Positions 56,277 through 64,000 of a stretch of DNA of 64,000 nt are shown in pieces. The notes below the pieces were generated by a model. That model saw only the letters and a list, made by a program, of their open reading frames with translations. It did no database searches and was not told where the DNA came from. A program made the translations under genes and the position numbers. Source of the stretch: an uncultured Hyphomonas sp. (GTDB lineage Bacteria; Pseudomonadota; Alphaproteobacteria; Caulobacterales; Hyphomonadaceae); the NCBI RefSeq assembly GCF_963677035.1, contig NZ_OY781472.1:124001-188000 (forward strand), in the 5' to 3' direction. Within the stretch, counting starts at the first letter, position 1. Each line of letters starts with the position of its first letter.

Positions 56277-56846
56277 ATGCCGTTTTACAAGGATGAGCGC
56301 CTCGCGCTCTTTATTGATGGTGCAAACCTTTATTCAGCCGCCCGCGCGCTGGGGCTCGAAATCGATTTTCGAAAACTGCTGAAAGAGTTTCAGGGTCGTG
56401 GCCGGCTGTTGCGGGCAAGCTATTACACCGCCCTGGTCGAGAGCGACGAATACAGCCCGATCCGTCCCCTGGTCGACTGGCTGGCCTATAACGGGTTCAG
56501 CGTGGTGACCAAGGCTGCCCGCGAATACACTGACCGGGAAGGCCGCAAGCGCCACCGGGGGAATATGGACGTCGAACTCACGGTCGACATGCTCGCAGCC
56601 GCCGCCCATCTGGATCACATCGTATTGTTCAGCGGGAATGGCGACTTCCGGCGCCTGGTGGAAGCTGTGAAAGCCAAAGGCGTGCGGGTTTCGGTCGTTT
56701 CAACGAACGCATCCAGCTCGCCCCAGGTGGCAGATGACCTGCGCCGGGAGGCTGACGCCTTCATCGAGCTGGAAGATATCGCCGACATGATCGCCCGGCC
56801 CCGCCGTGACCAGCAGGATGATCCGGCCCTCGACGACGACGATTAG
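56277..56846 (+). CDS. NYN-domain (LabA/DUF88) ribonuclease-like protein
   Basis: 189 residues, one NYN domain: [10 protein letters not shown] (first Asp), [17 protein letters not shown] (second and third Asp) and [19 protein letters not shown] (fourth), the metal-binding Asp set of PIN-like RNases. The tail is acidic and disordered. It should cut RNA. Divergent from the rpoZ operon across 156 bp. Target RNAs are unknown. Confidence 0.87.
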   Translation: MPFYKDERLALFIDGANLYSAARALGLEIDFRKLLKEFQGRGRLLRASYYTALVESDEYSPIRPLVDWLAYNGFSVVTKAAREYTDREGRKRHRGNMDVELTVDMLAAAAHLDHIVLFSGNGDFRRLVEAVKAKGVRVSVVSTNASSSPQVADDLRREADAFIELEDIADMIARPRRDQQDDPALDDDD

Positions 56847-56934
56847 GCCAGCTCCGCGTCTGCATACTGTCACCGCACTTGGCAGGGGAGCAAACCTTGC
56901 TAGGGTCGGCCGACCTGTTGTCCGGAGACCTGCC

Positions 56935-58395
56935 ATGCTGCGCCCTACGCTCATTTCGACCCTCGCCCTGGGTCTTGCCCTTGCCGGATGCAGCAAGAGC
57001 GAAACGCCTTCGGCCAGCGAACCGGCAAAAAGCACGGTTGCAAGCACCGAAACCGCGGCCACGGCCTCCGAAACGGCAACGGTCCAGCCAGCGGCCATGT
57101 CTGTGCGCGAGGTCAGCACGCCGGACCAGTCCATCCTCGACCTCTATCTCCAGCTTCACCAGGCGCCTGAACTCTCGTTCAAGGAGGCCAAGACCTCTTC
57201 CATTCTGGCGAGCGAGTTGGAATCCCTCGGGTTCGACGTGACCACCGGCGTCGGACAGGACTGGGTGGTCGACAAGGCGACACACGATATCGGCGAGGTC
57301 AAACCCGGCGTCGGCGGCTATGGCGTGGTCGGCGTCTTCAAAAACGGCAAAGGCCCCACCGTTCTGATCCGGACAGATATGGACGCCCTGCCCGTGCCGG
57401 AACAAACCGGCCTTCCCTACGCCTCGACCGTCGAAGCGCAGACCTGGACCGGCGTCGACAGCAAGGTCATGCACGCGTGCGGCCATGATGTGCATATGAC
57501 GGCCTGGCTCGGTACGGCCCGCGCCCTTGTCGCGCAGAAGTCCAAATGGAAGGGCACACTGGTCATGATTGCCCAGCCCGCCGAGGAAATCGGCCTTGGT
57601 GCCGAAGCGATGCTGGCCGACGGCCTGTTCGAGCGCTTCCCCAAGCCTGACTACAATCTCGCCCTGCATGTCTCAGCCGATGCCCCGTCCGGCACCGTGG
57701 TCTACTCCTCCGGCTATGCCATGGCGAACGTCGACAGCGTCGATATCCATGTGAAGGGGATCGGGGGGCACGGCGCCTATCCGCATACGACACGCGACCC
57801 GATCCTGGTCGGCGCCCATATCGTGACGGCACTGCAGAGCCTCGTCTCGCGGAACGTCAATCCGCTGGACAGTGCCGTCGTCACCGTGGGGTCTTTCAAG
57901 GCCGGCGCCAAGCACAACATCATTCCGGACGAGGCCACACTTCTGCTGACAGTCCGGTCCTATGACGATGACACCCGCCAGATGCTGCTGGATGGCATTG
58001 AGCGCATCGCAAAGGCAGAAGCCGAGGCCTTCGACGCGCCGGAACCGGAAATCACCATCGAGTCGGACTATACGCCCTCGACCTACAACGATCCGGACAC
58101 CACTGGCCGCGCCATGAAGGCGGTCAGCAAGAAGCTGGGCTCGGAATATGTGAGTCAGGTCAACCCGGTCATGGGCGGAGAGGATTTCTCCCAGTACAGC
58201 CGTACCGCCGAAAACATCCCGAGCGTGTTGTTCTGGGTCGGCGCCGTAGAGCCGTCGAAATACGCCAAGGCGAAGGCCGATGGCATGCCGCTCCCCTCCC
58301 TGCACTCCTCGCTGTTTGCACCGGATTATGCCCGCACCATCCAGACCGGAACCGATGCGATGACCGCTGCTGCGCTGGAACTCTTCAAGGACTGA
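56935..58395 (+). CDS. M20-family amidohydrolase/peptidase, lipoprotein
   Basis: 486 residues from ATG 56935; the lipobox is LAGC (Cys19), followed by an Ala/Thr/Ser-rich linker to about residue 55. RTDMDALPV and HACGHDVHMTAWL carry the first metal ligands, QPAEEIGLGAEAML the catalytic Glu, and MGGEDFSQYSR the last ligands. This is the M20D group of carboxypeptidases, aminoacylases and auxin-conjugate hydrolases. It should act in the periplasm. The substrate is open. Confidence 0.87.
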   Translation: MLRPTLISTLALGLALAGCSKSETPSASEPAKSTVASTETAATASETATVQPAAMSVREVSTPDQSILDLYLQLHQAPELSFKEAKTSSILASELESLGFDVTTGVGQDWVVDKATHDIGEVKPGVGGYGVVGVFKNGKGPTVLIRTDMDALPVPEQTGLPYASTVEAQTWTGVDSKVMHACGHDVHMTAWLGTARALVAQKSKWKGTLVMIAQPAEEIGLGAEAMLADGLFERFPKPDYNLALHVSADAPSGTVVYSSGYAMANVDSVDIHVKGIGGHGAYPHTTRDPILVGAHIVTALQSLVSRNVNPLDSAVVTVGSFKAGAKHNIIPDEATLLLTVRSYDDDTRQMLLDGIERIAKAEAEAFDAPEPEITIESDYTPSTYNDPDTTGRAMKAVSKKLGSEYVSQVNPVMGGEDFSQYSRTAENIPSVLFWVGAVEPSKYAKAKADGMPLPSLHSSLFAPDYARTIQTGTDAMTAAALELFKD

Positions 58396-58453
58396 CACTG
58401 CGCCAACCCGGACTTTCTGTGATTGCGTTTTCACACAGGCTGCGCTAAACCCC

Positions 58454-58476
58454 CTTTTGCTCATAGTGCGCAAAAG
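58454..58476. promoter_or_regulatory. Inverted repeat upstream of nadA (site 1)
   Basis: CTTTTGC-N9-GCAAAAG is a perfect 7-bp inverted repeat containing the half-site TTTTGCTC, which recurs in site 2 nearer the gene. It lies about 55 bp upstream of the -35 box. Confidence 0.45.
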
Positions 58477-58531
58477 CTTTAAATTCCTGTCGCACGAGCG
58501 CCCCGATCCCGGACGTTTGAAGGTCTTCTCC

Positions 58532-58585
58532 TTGAAACGCACACTTTCGGAACCATATTATACTCAAATCGAGCAAAAGTTGCTC
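58532..58585 (+). promoter_or_regulatory. nadA promoter and operator (site 2)
   Basis: TTGAAA (58532-58537), an 18-bp spacer and TATTAT (58556-58561) form a clear promoter. GAGCAA-AAG-TTGCTC (58571-58585), a perfect palindrome, covers the expected start of transcription. GAGCAAAA here is the reverse complement of TTTTGCTC in site 1. A repressor of NAD synthesis is the likely ligand; its identity is unknown. AAAGGAGG and ATG follow. Confidence 0.6.
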
Positions 58586-58609
58586 GGTTGGTCGAAAGGA
58601 GGACGTGAC

Positions 58610-59752
58610 ATGGCTCGTCTGATTGATTCTGGTCCTGGTTGCCCTACCCCTACACCGCTGCGCGGCCCGAATGCGGCTGAAGCGCGCGGCCTTACCTATG
58701 ATGACGCTGTACGCGCCGAAACGGACCACCTTTATCCACTCGTCAAAGATTTCGTGACGCCGATGGAGTGGCCCGCAATGGCTCCGCTCGTCGCAGCGAT
58801 CAACCGTCTGAAAGTCCAGAAGAACGCCGTCATTCTGGCGCACAACTACATGACGCCGGACATTTTTCGTCTCGTCGGCGATTTCCGGGGCGACAGCCTC
58901 CAGCTCGCCCGCGAAGCGTCCAAGGTCGATGCCGATATCATCGTCCAGGCCGGCGTGCACTTCATGGCTGAGACCTCCAAGATTCTCGCCCCGGAGAAAA
59001 CGGTGCTGATCCCGGATACCCGTGCGGGCTGCTCGCTCGCCGCCTCGATCACGGGCGCCGATGTGCGCCTGATCAAGGAGAAGTATCCGAATTATCCGGT
59101 GGTCACCTATGTGAACACGACCGCCGACGTGAAGGCCGAGTGCCATATCACCTGCACCAGCTCCAATGCGGCGCAGGTCGTCGAGGCCATCGCGAAGGAA
59201 TGGAACACCGACACCGTCATCCTGGTGCCTGACCAATATCTCGCCAAGAACGTCGCCGCCCAGACGGGCATCCGCATCATGACCTGGCCCGGCGCCTGTG
59301 AGGTGCACGAGATGTTCAGCGCCGAAGATGTCCACCAGCTGCGGGACGCGCATCCGGGTGTCATCATTCTGGCCCACCCGGAATGCCCGCCGGACGTTCT
59401 GGAAGCGGCTGACTATGCCGGATCCACAGCGGCGCTTGCCAATTATGTGGCCGAAAAGCATCCGCCGAAGGTGGTTCTGCTGACCGAATGCTCGATGAGC
59501 GACAATGTCGCCGCCGAGAACCCCGGCACGAACTTCATCCGCCCCTGTAATCTGTGCCCTCACATGAAGCGGATCACGCTGGAAAACATCTATGATTGCC
59601 TGATTACGGGTGAATACGAAGTGACAATTCCGGAAGATGTGCGACTGCGTGCCAAAGAGGCGCTCGACGCCATGATGGCTCTGCCGCGCATGGAAAAGCC
59701 ACTCGACTTCGTGACCGGGCTTGAGCCCCTCGAAATCGAAATGGTGGTATAA
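58610..59752 (+). CDS. nadA: Quinolinate synthase NadA
   Basis: 380 residues from ATG 58610 with an AAAGGAGGA ribosome site. It joins iminoaspartate and dihydroxyacetone phosphate to quinolinate on a 4Fe-4S cluster. The likely cluster cysteines are Cys141 (TRAGCS), Cys259 (HPECPP) and Cys316 of CNLCPHM; AHNYMTPDIFRLVGDFRGDS is the substrate-binding start. It is the first gene of a NAD unit in which an unknown gene separates it from nadB. Confidence 0.97.
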   Translation: MARLIDSGPGCPTPTPLRGPNAAEARGLTYDDAVRAETDHLYPLVKDFVTPMEWPAMAPLVAAINRLKVQKNAVILAHNYMTPDIFRLVGDFRGDSLQLAREASKVDADIIVQAGVHFMAETSKILAPEKTVLIPDTRAGCSLAASITGADVRLIKEKYPNYPVVTYVNTTADVKAECHITCTSSNAAQVVEAIAKEWNTDTVILVPDQYLAKNVAAQTGIRIMTWPGACEVHEMFSAEDVHQLRDAHPGVIILAHPECPPDVLEAADYAGSTAALANYVAEKHPPKVVLLTECSMSDNVAAENPGTNFIRPCNLCPHMKRITLENIYDCLITGEYEVTIPEDVRLRAKEALDAMMALPRMEKPLDFVTGLEPLEIEMVV

Positions 59753-59823
59753 GCGGCTGAGGCGTTGGCGAAGCCCGCCACGGGGTCTAGGTTATGCGTG
59801 TGAGGACAAATAGGAGTGGCAGC

Positions 59824-60288
59824 ATGACCTCCCGCCTGGCACGCATGGCCGCGCTCGCGCTGGCAGGAACTCTGCTGGCGACCACACCGGCTCATGCCGG
59901 GACAGAGGATGATCCCACAGATGTGCTCGGCACTTGGAGTTTCCGCACAAAGCCCTATCGCGGCGGGGAATGCCTGATGACCGGAACCCTGTACCTGACG
60001 CCTCACCCGGATGACGACCAGTACACCTGCGAGCTGACGGCAGTGGAAGTCTGCACCCTCTGGGGCCGCTCTGTCGTGCGCCAGTCCTGCAAGGCGCGGC
60101 GTTTCGGCGATCAGCTTTCCATCCGGTCTGAAATCGAGGAAATGCTGGAATCCAAAGTCGAAGGCCTGATCTACGTCCCCGACAATTTCACCCTCACCAT
60201 CGAGTCGGCGAACCGCATGTTCGGCGCGCTTGTCTCGGCGGTGACCGCTCCGGCGGAATTCCAGCGCGCAACAAACGGTATTTCCTGA
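59824..60288 (+). CDS. Exported four-Cys protein between nadA and nadB, unknown
   Basis: 154 residues from ATG 59824 with AGGAG eight bases upstream. The signal peptide ends in TPAHAG. The mature part begins DDPTDVLGTWSF, and contains four Cys (GECLM, YTCEL, EVCTLW, QSCKAR) within about 50 residues, so two disulfides are likely in the periplasm. The last part (GLIYVPDNFTLTIESANRM) is beta-rich. The family is not recognised. Its stop is followed one base later by the nadB TTG, so it shares the NAD transcript, although a periplasmic role in NAD synthesis is not obvious. Confidence 0.72.
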   Translation: MTSRLARMAALALAGTLLATTPAHAGTEDDPTDVLGTWSFRTKPYRGGECLMTGTLYLTPHPDDDQYTCELTAVEVCTLWGRSVVRQSCKARRFGDQLSIRSEIEEMLESKVEGLIYVPDNFTLTIESANRMFGALVSAVTAPAEFQRATNGIS

Positions 60289-60289
60289 C

Positions 60290-61828
60290 TTGGCAGACGG
60301 GCAACACGTCCAGACCCTGACGGCAGATCCACACGCCGGCAGCGACGTCCTGATCGTGGGAGCGGGCCTTGCTGGCCTGTTTCTGGCGCTGCAACTGGCG
60401 CCGCGGCCCTGTATCGTGATCTCGCCGGCGCCACTCGGCCAGGCTGCATCATCGGCCTGGGCACAAGGCGGACTGGCCGCGGCCCTTCACCCGAATGACA
60501 GCCCGGAACAGCATGCTGCCGATACGATTGCGGCCGGCGCGGGCCTGGTGGACCCGATCATCGCCCGCCTTATCGCCGAAGAAGGCCCGGCCCGCGTCCG
60601 GGACCTGATCGCCCTTGGCGTACCGTTCGACCGGACCCCCGACGGTGCCCTCGCCCTGTCGCTGGAAGCTGCCCACTCCCACCCCCGCGTTGCCCGCGTG
60701 GCCGGAGACCTTGCGGGCAAGGCCATCATGGACGCGCTCGTCGCAGCGGTTCATTCCGCCTCTCACATCCGCGTCGTGGAAGGCGTCCGCGCCGTCGGCC
60801 TGATGCAGGACGACGCGCTGAATGTTGCGGGCGTCATCCTTCGCGATGCGACCGGACGGCTGTCCACCCAGACGGCCCGCGAGACGGTCCTGTGCACCGG
60901 CGGGTCCGGCGGCCTGTTCCAGGTGACCACAAACCCGCCTGCGGCAAGGGGCGACGCCATCGCCATGGCCTGGGAGGCAGGCGCCCTGGTCGCCGATCTG
61001 GAATTCGTCCAGTTCCACCCCACCGCCATCGATATCGGCCGCGACCCGGCCCCGCTCGCCACGGAAGCGCTGCGCGGTGAAGGCGCCAAGCTGCGCAATC
61101 GTGACGGCACCCGTTTCATGGAATCCTACCATGAACTGGCCGAACTGGCGCCGCGCGACGAAGTCGCCCGCGCCGTGCATACCGAGCGCATGTCCGGCCG
61201 CGGGGCTTTCCTCGATTGCCGCGAAGCGGTCGGAGCGCACTTCCCCGAACACTTCCCGACGGTTTTTGCAGCCTGCAAATCCGCCGGGATCGACCCGCGG
61301 GTCGACATGATCCCCATCGCCCCGGCAGCACACTATCACATGGGCGGCATCGTGCCGGACTTCTGGGGCAGATCTTCACTGGACGGTCTCTCCGTCTGCG
61401 GAGAGTGCACATCGACCGGCGTGCACGGCGCCAACCGCCTCGCCTCCAACTCACTTCTGGAAGCAGTGGTCTTCGCCCACCGCATTGCCGAACGCCTGCG
61501 GGATGCAGAACTGCCCGATATCAGCGCCAGCCGCGGTCATGTCCCGGACGCGCTGCCGCATGAGGCCCTGCAGACACTTCGCCAGGCAATGTCCCGGGAC
61601 TGCGGCGTTGTACGCAATGCCGCCGGACTTGCCGAAGTCGCCGAACTGATCGACCAGCTGCGCGCGCAGCATGGCCCGGCCCGGGCCGTGACGTCTGCCG
61701 GACTGATCGTGAAAAGCGCGCAGGACCGACACGAAAGCCGCGGCGGCCATTACCGGTCCGATTTCCCTGAAGCCGGCGAGCCGCATCGCCAGTTCCTCCA
61801 ACGCCCCTTCGAAGAGAGCGTTTCATAA
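60290..61828 (+). CDS. nadB: L-aspartate oxidase NadB
   Basis: 512 residues from TTG 60290; there is no nearby ATG. The FAD-binding motif is [64 protein letters not shown] and [16 protein letters not shown] follow in the fumarate-reductase-like order. It oxidises aspartate to iminoaspartate for NadA. It overlaps nadC by one base. Confidence 0.96.
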   Translation: MADGQHVQTLTADPHAGSDVLIVGAGLAGLFLALQLAPRPCIVISPAPLGQAASSAWAQGGLAAALHPNDSPEQHAADTIAAGAGLVDPIIARLIAEEGPARVRDLIALGVPFDRTPDGALALSLEAAHSHPRVARVAGDLAGKAIMDALVAAVHSASHIRVVEGVRAVGLMQDDALNVAGVILRDATGRLSTQTARETVLCTGGSGGLFQVTTNPPAARGDAIAMAWEAGALVADLEFVQFHPTAIDIGRDPAPLATEALRGEGAKLRNRDGTRFMESYHELAELAPRDEVARAVHTERMSGRGAFLDCREAVGAHFPEHFPTVFAACKSAGIDPRVDMIPIAPAAHYHMGGIVPDFWGRSSLDGLSVCGECTSTGVHGANRLASNSLLEAVVFAHRIAERLRDAELPDISASRGHVPDALPHEALQTLRQAMSRDCGVVRNAAGLAEVAELIDQLRAQHGPARAVTSAGLIVKSAQDRHESRGGHYRSDFPEAGEPHRQFLQRPFEESVS

Positions 61829-62682
61829 TGACTCCCGTTCCTCCGCCCCTTCCCGACATTATTCTGGATCCGATTGTGCGCCTGGCACTGGCGGAGGACC
61901 TTGGCCGCGCCGGGGACCTGACCACCGACGCCACAATTGCACCGGACACCCAGCTGAAAGTCGTCATCGCGGCCCGCCAGACCGGCGTGATCGCGGGGCT
62001 CGATGCGGCGGCATACGCGCTCAAACTGATCGACCCGTCCGTGAAGCTGACCATCGAAAAGCCGGATGGCTCCATTCTGGCAAAAGGCGATGTGGTCGCC
62101 CGCCTCGAAGGGTCTGCGCGGTCCATCCTGATCGCGGAACGTACGATGCTGAACTTCCTGGGCCGCTTGTCCGCCGTCGCCACCATGACGCGCACATTCG
62201 CCGACAAGATTGCGCATACAAACGCCACCATTGTCTGCACCCGGAAGACAACACCGGGCCACCGCGCCCTCGAAAAGCGCGCCGTCCGCTGCGGCGGCGG
62301 CACGGCGCACCGCTATGGCCTAGACGATGCCGTCCTCATCAAGGACAATCACATCGCGGCCTGCGGATCGGTCTCCACTGCGCTCGAACGCGCGAAGGCC
62401 TATGCCGGACACCTGCGGATGATCGAGGTCGAGGTCGACTCACTGGACCAACTGAAAGAGGCGCTGCCACACGGGCCGCACGCCGTCCTGCTGGACAATA
62501 TGAGCCCGGACACGCTGCGGGAAGCTGTCGCCATGGCCGGCGGCAAGGTCGTGCTGGAAGCGTCAGGCGGCGTGAACCTCGACACGGTGGCCGCAATTGC
62601 GGAAACGGGCGTGGATTTCATCTCGGTCGGCGCGCTCACCCATTCGGCGCCAAACCTTGACCTCGGAATGGATGTGGTCTGA
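61828..62682 (+). CDS. nadC: Quinolinate phosphoribosyltransferase NadC
   Basis: 284 residues. [19 protein letters not shown] and [16 protein letters not shown] are the substrate and PRPP motifs; [14 protein letters not shown] and [31 protein letters not shown] complete the barrel. It makes nicotinate mononucleotide, completing the de novo pathway. Start overlaps the nadB stop (TAATG). Confidence 0.97.
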   Translation: MTPVPPPLPDIILDPIVRLALAEDLGRAGDLTTDATIAPDTQLKVVIAARQTGVIAGLDAAAYALKLIDPSVKLTIEKPDGSILAKGDVVARLEGSARSILIAERTMLNFLGRLSAVATMTRTFADKIAHTNATIVCTRKTTPGHRALEKRAVRCGGGTAHRYGLDDAVLIKDNHIAACGSVSTALERAKAYAGHLRMIEVEVDSLDQLKEALPHGPHAVLLDNMSPDTLREAVAMAGGKVVLEASGGVNLDTVAAIAETGVDFISVGALTHSAPNLDLGMDVV

Positions 62683-62727
62683 CACTGCGTGTATCGGGCA
62701 ACCGCCCACGCAGGAGGGACTTCAGAC

Positions 62728-63537
62728 ATGGCCAGCGCGAACGGCCGCAAGAGCATTTTCATCACAGGCGCCGCGTCCGGTATCGGCGCAGAGACAGCGC
62801 GCTTCTTTTCCGAAAAGGGCTGGTTCTGCGGTCTCTATGACGTGAACACAGCCGGCCTGGCAGATGTGGCGGGCGAACTGGGGACCGGTAATTCGGTCTA
62901 CGCAAAGCTTGATGTCCGCGACCGCAATGATTGGGCACTCGCCGTAAAGAGCTTCTCGGAAGCGACAGACGGCAAGATGCACGTCCTGTTCAACAATGCC
63001 GGAATCGGCCGGCATGGCTGGTTCGAGGATGTTTCCGGCGATGACAATGATCTGGTTGTCGATGTGAACGTCAAAGGCGTCATCAATGGTGTGCAGGCCT
63101 GCCTGCCACTGCTGAAGGAGACGGAAGGCGCACGCATCGTCAACACGGCCTCCACGGCCGGGATCGTCGGCTCGCCCCGCCTTGCCGTTTACTCTGCCTC
63201 GAAATTCGCCGTCCGGGGGCTGACGGAAGCACTCGACGCAGAATTCCGGGATCTCGATATCCGCGTCACCAGCCTGATGCCCTGGTTCATCGACACACCG
63301 ATCCTGGATATGGGCGCGACCGAAGGTTCCAATGTCAAAATGGCCGACGAGATCCGCGATGCCGGACAGGACGTCTATCCCGTCTCGCTCGCCGCGCAGC
63401 GGGCATGGGACGCGGCACATGGGGACGACATTCATTACATGGCCGGCAAGGCCGCGCAGCGGGCGAAGTTCATCAGCCGCTGGGCACCGGGCCTGATGCG
63501 CAACCAGGTGAAGAAGTCCGTCCCTTCACGCGACTGA
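62728..63537 (+). CDS. Short-chain dehydrogenase/reductase (SDR)
   Basis: 269 residues from ATG 62728 with CAGGAGGG upstream. ITGAASGIGAETARFF binds NAD(P); LFNNAGIGRHGW is the NNAG motif; the catalytic Ser is in NTASTAGIVG and Tyr/Lys in VYSASKFAVRGL. Substrate unknown. It follows nadC by 45 bp and is closed by a strong terminator, so it could share the NAD transcript. The longer frame to 62689 is not needed. Confidence 0.88.
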   Translation: MASANGRKSIFITGAASGIGAETARFFSEKGWFCGLYDVNTAGLADVAGELGTGNSVYAKLDVRDRNDWALAVKSFSEATDGKMHVLFNNAGIGRHGWFEDVSGDDNDLVVDVNVKGVINGVQACLPLLKETEGARIVNTASTAGIVGSPRLAVYSASKFAVRGLTEALDAEFRDLDIRVTSLMPWFIDTPILDMGATEGSNVKMADEIRDAGQDVYPVSLAAQRAWDAAHGDDIHYMAGKAAQRAKFISRWAPGLMRNQVKKSVPSRD

Positions 63538-63565
63538 GCCAGCCGGAAACGCCCCCCGCAAACAC

Positions 63566-63598
63566 AAAAGGCCGCCGGCATTCCACCGGCGGCCTTTT
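63566..63598. terminator. Bidirectional Rho-independent terminator
   Basis: AAAAGGCCGCCGG and CCGGCGGCCTTTT form a perfect 13-bp arm pair around a seven-base loop. The four T at the plus end and four A at the start give a short T-tract on both strands. It separates the SDR gene from the convergent gene at the right edge. Confidence 0.88.
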
Positions 63599-63618
63599 CA
63601 TTGTTTCAGACTTTCAGA

Positions 63619-64000
63619 TCAGCGCATTCCGCCAGCGGCGGAGACAGCCTTCGCGGCCTGAGCCGCAGCATAGGAGTCGACGGCCGCATTGCTGGAGGCC
63701 ACGTCGAAGGACCCGTCGGCGGCCGTTGTCAGGCGCGGGGCACCATTGGTGATCGTACGGGTGGACGTGGTGACCGTGGCCGGAGCCGCAGTCGCGTCAA
63801 CGTTCCCGGCGACCTTCATTTCACCCGGCGTCGCGTCACGCAGGACGGTCAGAGCCTCTTTATTCAGGTCTTTCGTGTCAGCTGCCGCCACGATCGGTGC
63901 CGGAGCGGACCGCGCCGCGCTGGCACGGCGGACCTTTGCCCATTCGGAGCCGCGCGGGAAACGATAGAACACGTGCAGGCCGATCTTGTCGGTCTTGATC
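63619..64000 (-). CDS. C-terminal part of a possible SleB-type cell wall hydrolase, partial
   Basis: The minus-strand frame is open to the right edge; about 126 residues are visible and the start is outside. The first readable part, KIGLHVFYRFPRGSEWAKV, resembles the end of SleB-type cell wall hydrolases, where an IGxHxFYR segment is typical. After that comes an Ala/Thr/Val-rich tail of about 100 residues, probably disordered (AAPATVTTSTRTI, SYAAAQAAKAVSAAGGMR). The assignment rests on one short segment. A terminator lies just downstream. Confidence 0.5.
   Translation of the reverse strand, partial: IKTDKIGLHVFYRFPRGSEWAKVRRASAARSAPAPIVAAADTKDLNKEALTVLRDATPGEMKVAGNVDATAAPATVTTSTRTITNGAPRLTTAADGSFDVASSNAAVDSYAAAQAAKAVSAAGGMR

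Overview
The window is about 64 kb of GC-rich chromosome with densely packed, mostly short-spaced genes. The gene content points to an alphaproteobacterium: an rpoZ-rsh-pyrE-pdxJ-acpS-rnc-era-recO block, an Asp/Glu leucyltransferase (Bpt), an AidB-like acyl-CoA dehydrogenase, a Mg-type HemB, LemA and many lipoproteins. My best guess is a marine Hyphomonadaceae-like lineage; that family-level placement is an inference from gene style, not a measured match. No rRNA, tRNA, CRISPR array, transposase or prophage gene was seen.

Layout. 1-7.7 kb: an FMN-dependent alpha-hydroxy acid dehydrogenase cut by the left edge, a proline-iminopeptidase-like lipoprotein, mutL plus a HAD phosphatase, a cytochrome c lipoprotein, a VOC protein and a MarR regulator with its likely operator. 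7.8-15.3 kb: OB/DUF805 membrane protein, 3-hydroxyisobutyryl-CoA hydrolase, PilZ, TauD-type dioxygenase, aidB and a large met-zincin protease. 15.4-19.7 kb: a CPBP protease, an AT-richer orphan ComEC-like metallo-beta-lactamase hydrolase (the most foreign-looking gene here) and an APC permease. 20-30.5 kb: isobutyryl-CoA dehydrogenase, hemB, a COG4705 membrane protein opposite a membrane-tethered LuxR protein, a TetR/hydrolase pair, a GlxA/FtrA regulator with a striking inverted repeat, and an FKBP isomerase. 30.5-40.4 kb: DUF389 protein and a 3-hydroxyisobutyrate-type dehydrogenase, motB, an SLC13/TrkA-C permease, bpt, and a TRAP transporter operon ending in an aminotransferase. 40.4-41.5 kb: a gene-poor stretch of REP-like inverted repeats, one pair of which runs into a small membrane-protein gene. 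41.5-49.3 kb: lemA, VIT-type transporter, APC-like membrane protein, sirtuin, parC, extensin-like protein, GST. 49.3-56.1 kb: the minus-strand housekeeping run recO to rpoZ. 56.3-64 kb: NYN nuclease, M20 amidohydrolase, the de novo NAD cluster nadA-(unknown)-nadB-nadC with a readable promoter/operator, an SDR, and a cell-wall-hydrolase-like fragment at the right edge.

How the genes fit together. Three valine-catabolic enzymes (isobutyryl-CoA dehydrogenase, 3-hydroxyisobutyryl-CoA hydrolase, 3-hydroxyisobutyrate-type dehydrogenase) lie in the window but in separate transcription units. NAD synthesis from aspartate to nicotinate mononucleotide is complete. The TRAP transporter and the following aminotransferase look like one uptake-and-use unit for an unknown carboxylate or amino acid. 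Five regulatory genes or operons have recognisable palindromes next to them (MarR, CPBP, TetR, GlxA/FtrA, nadA).
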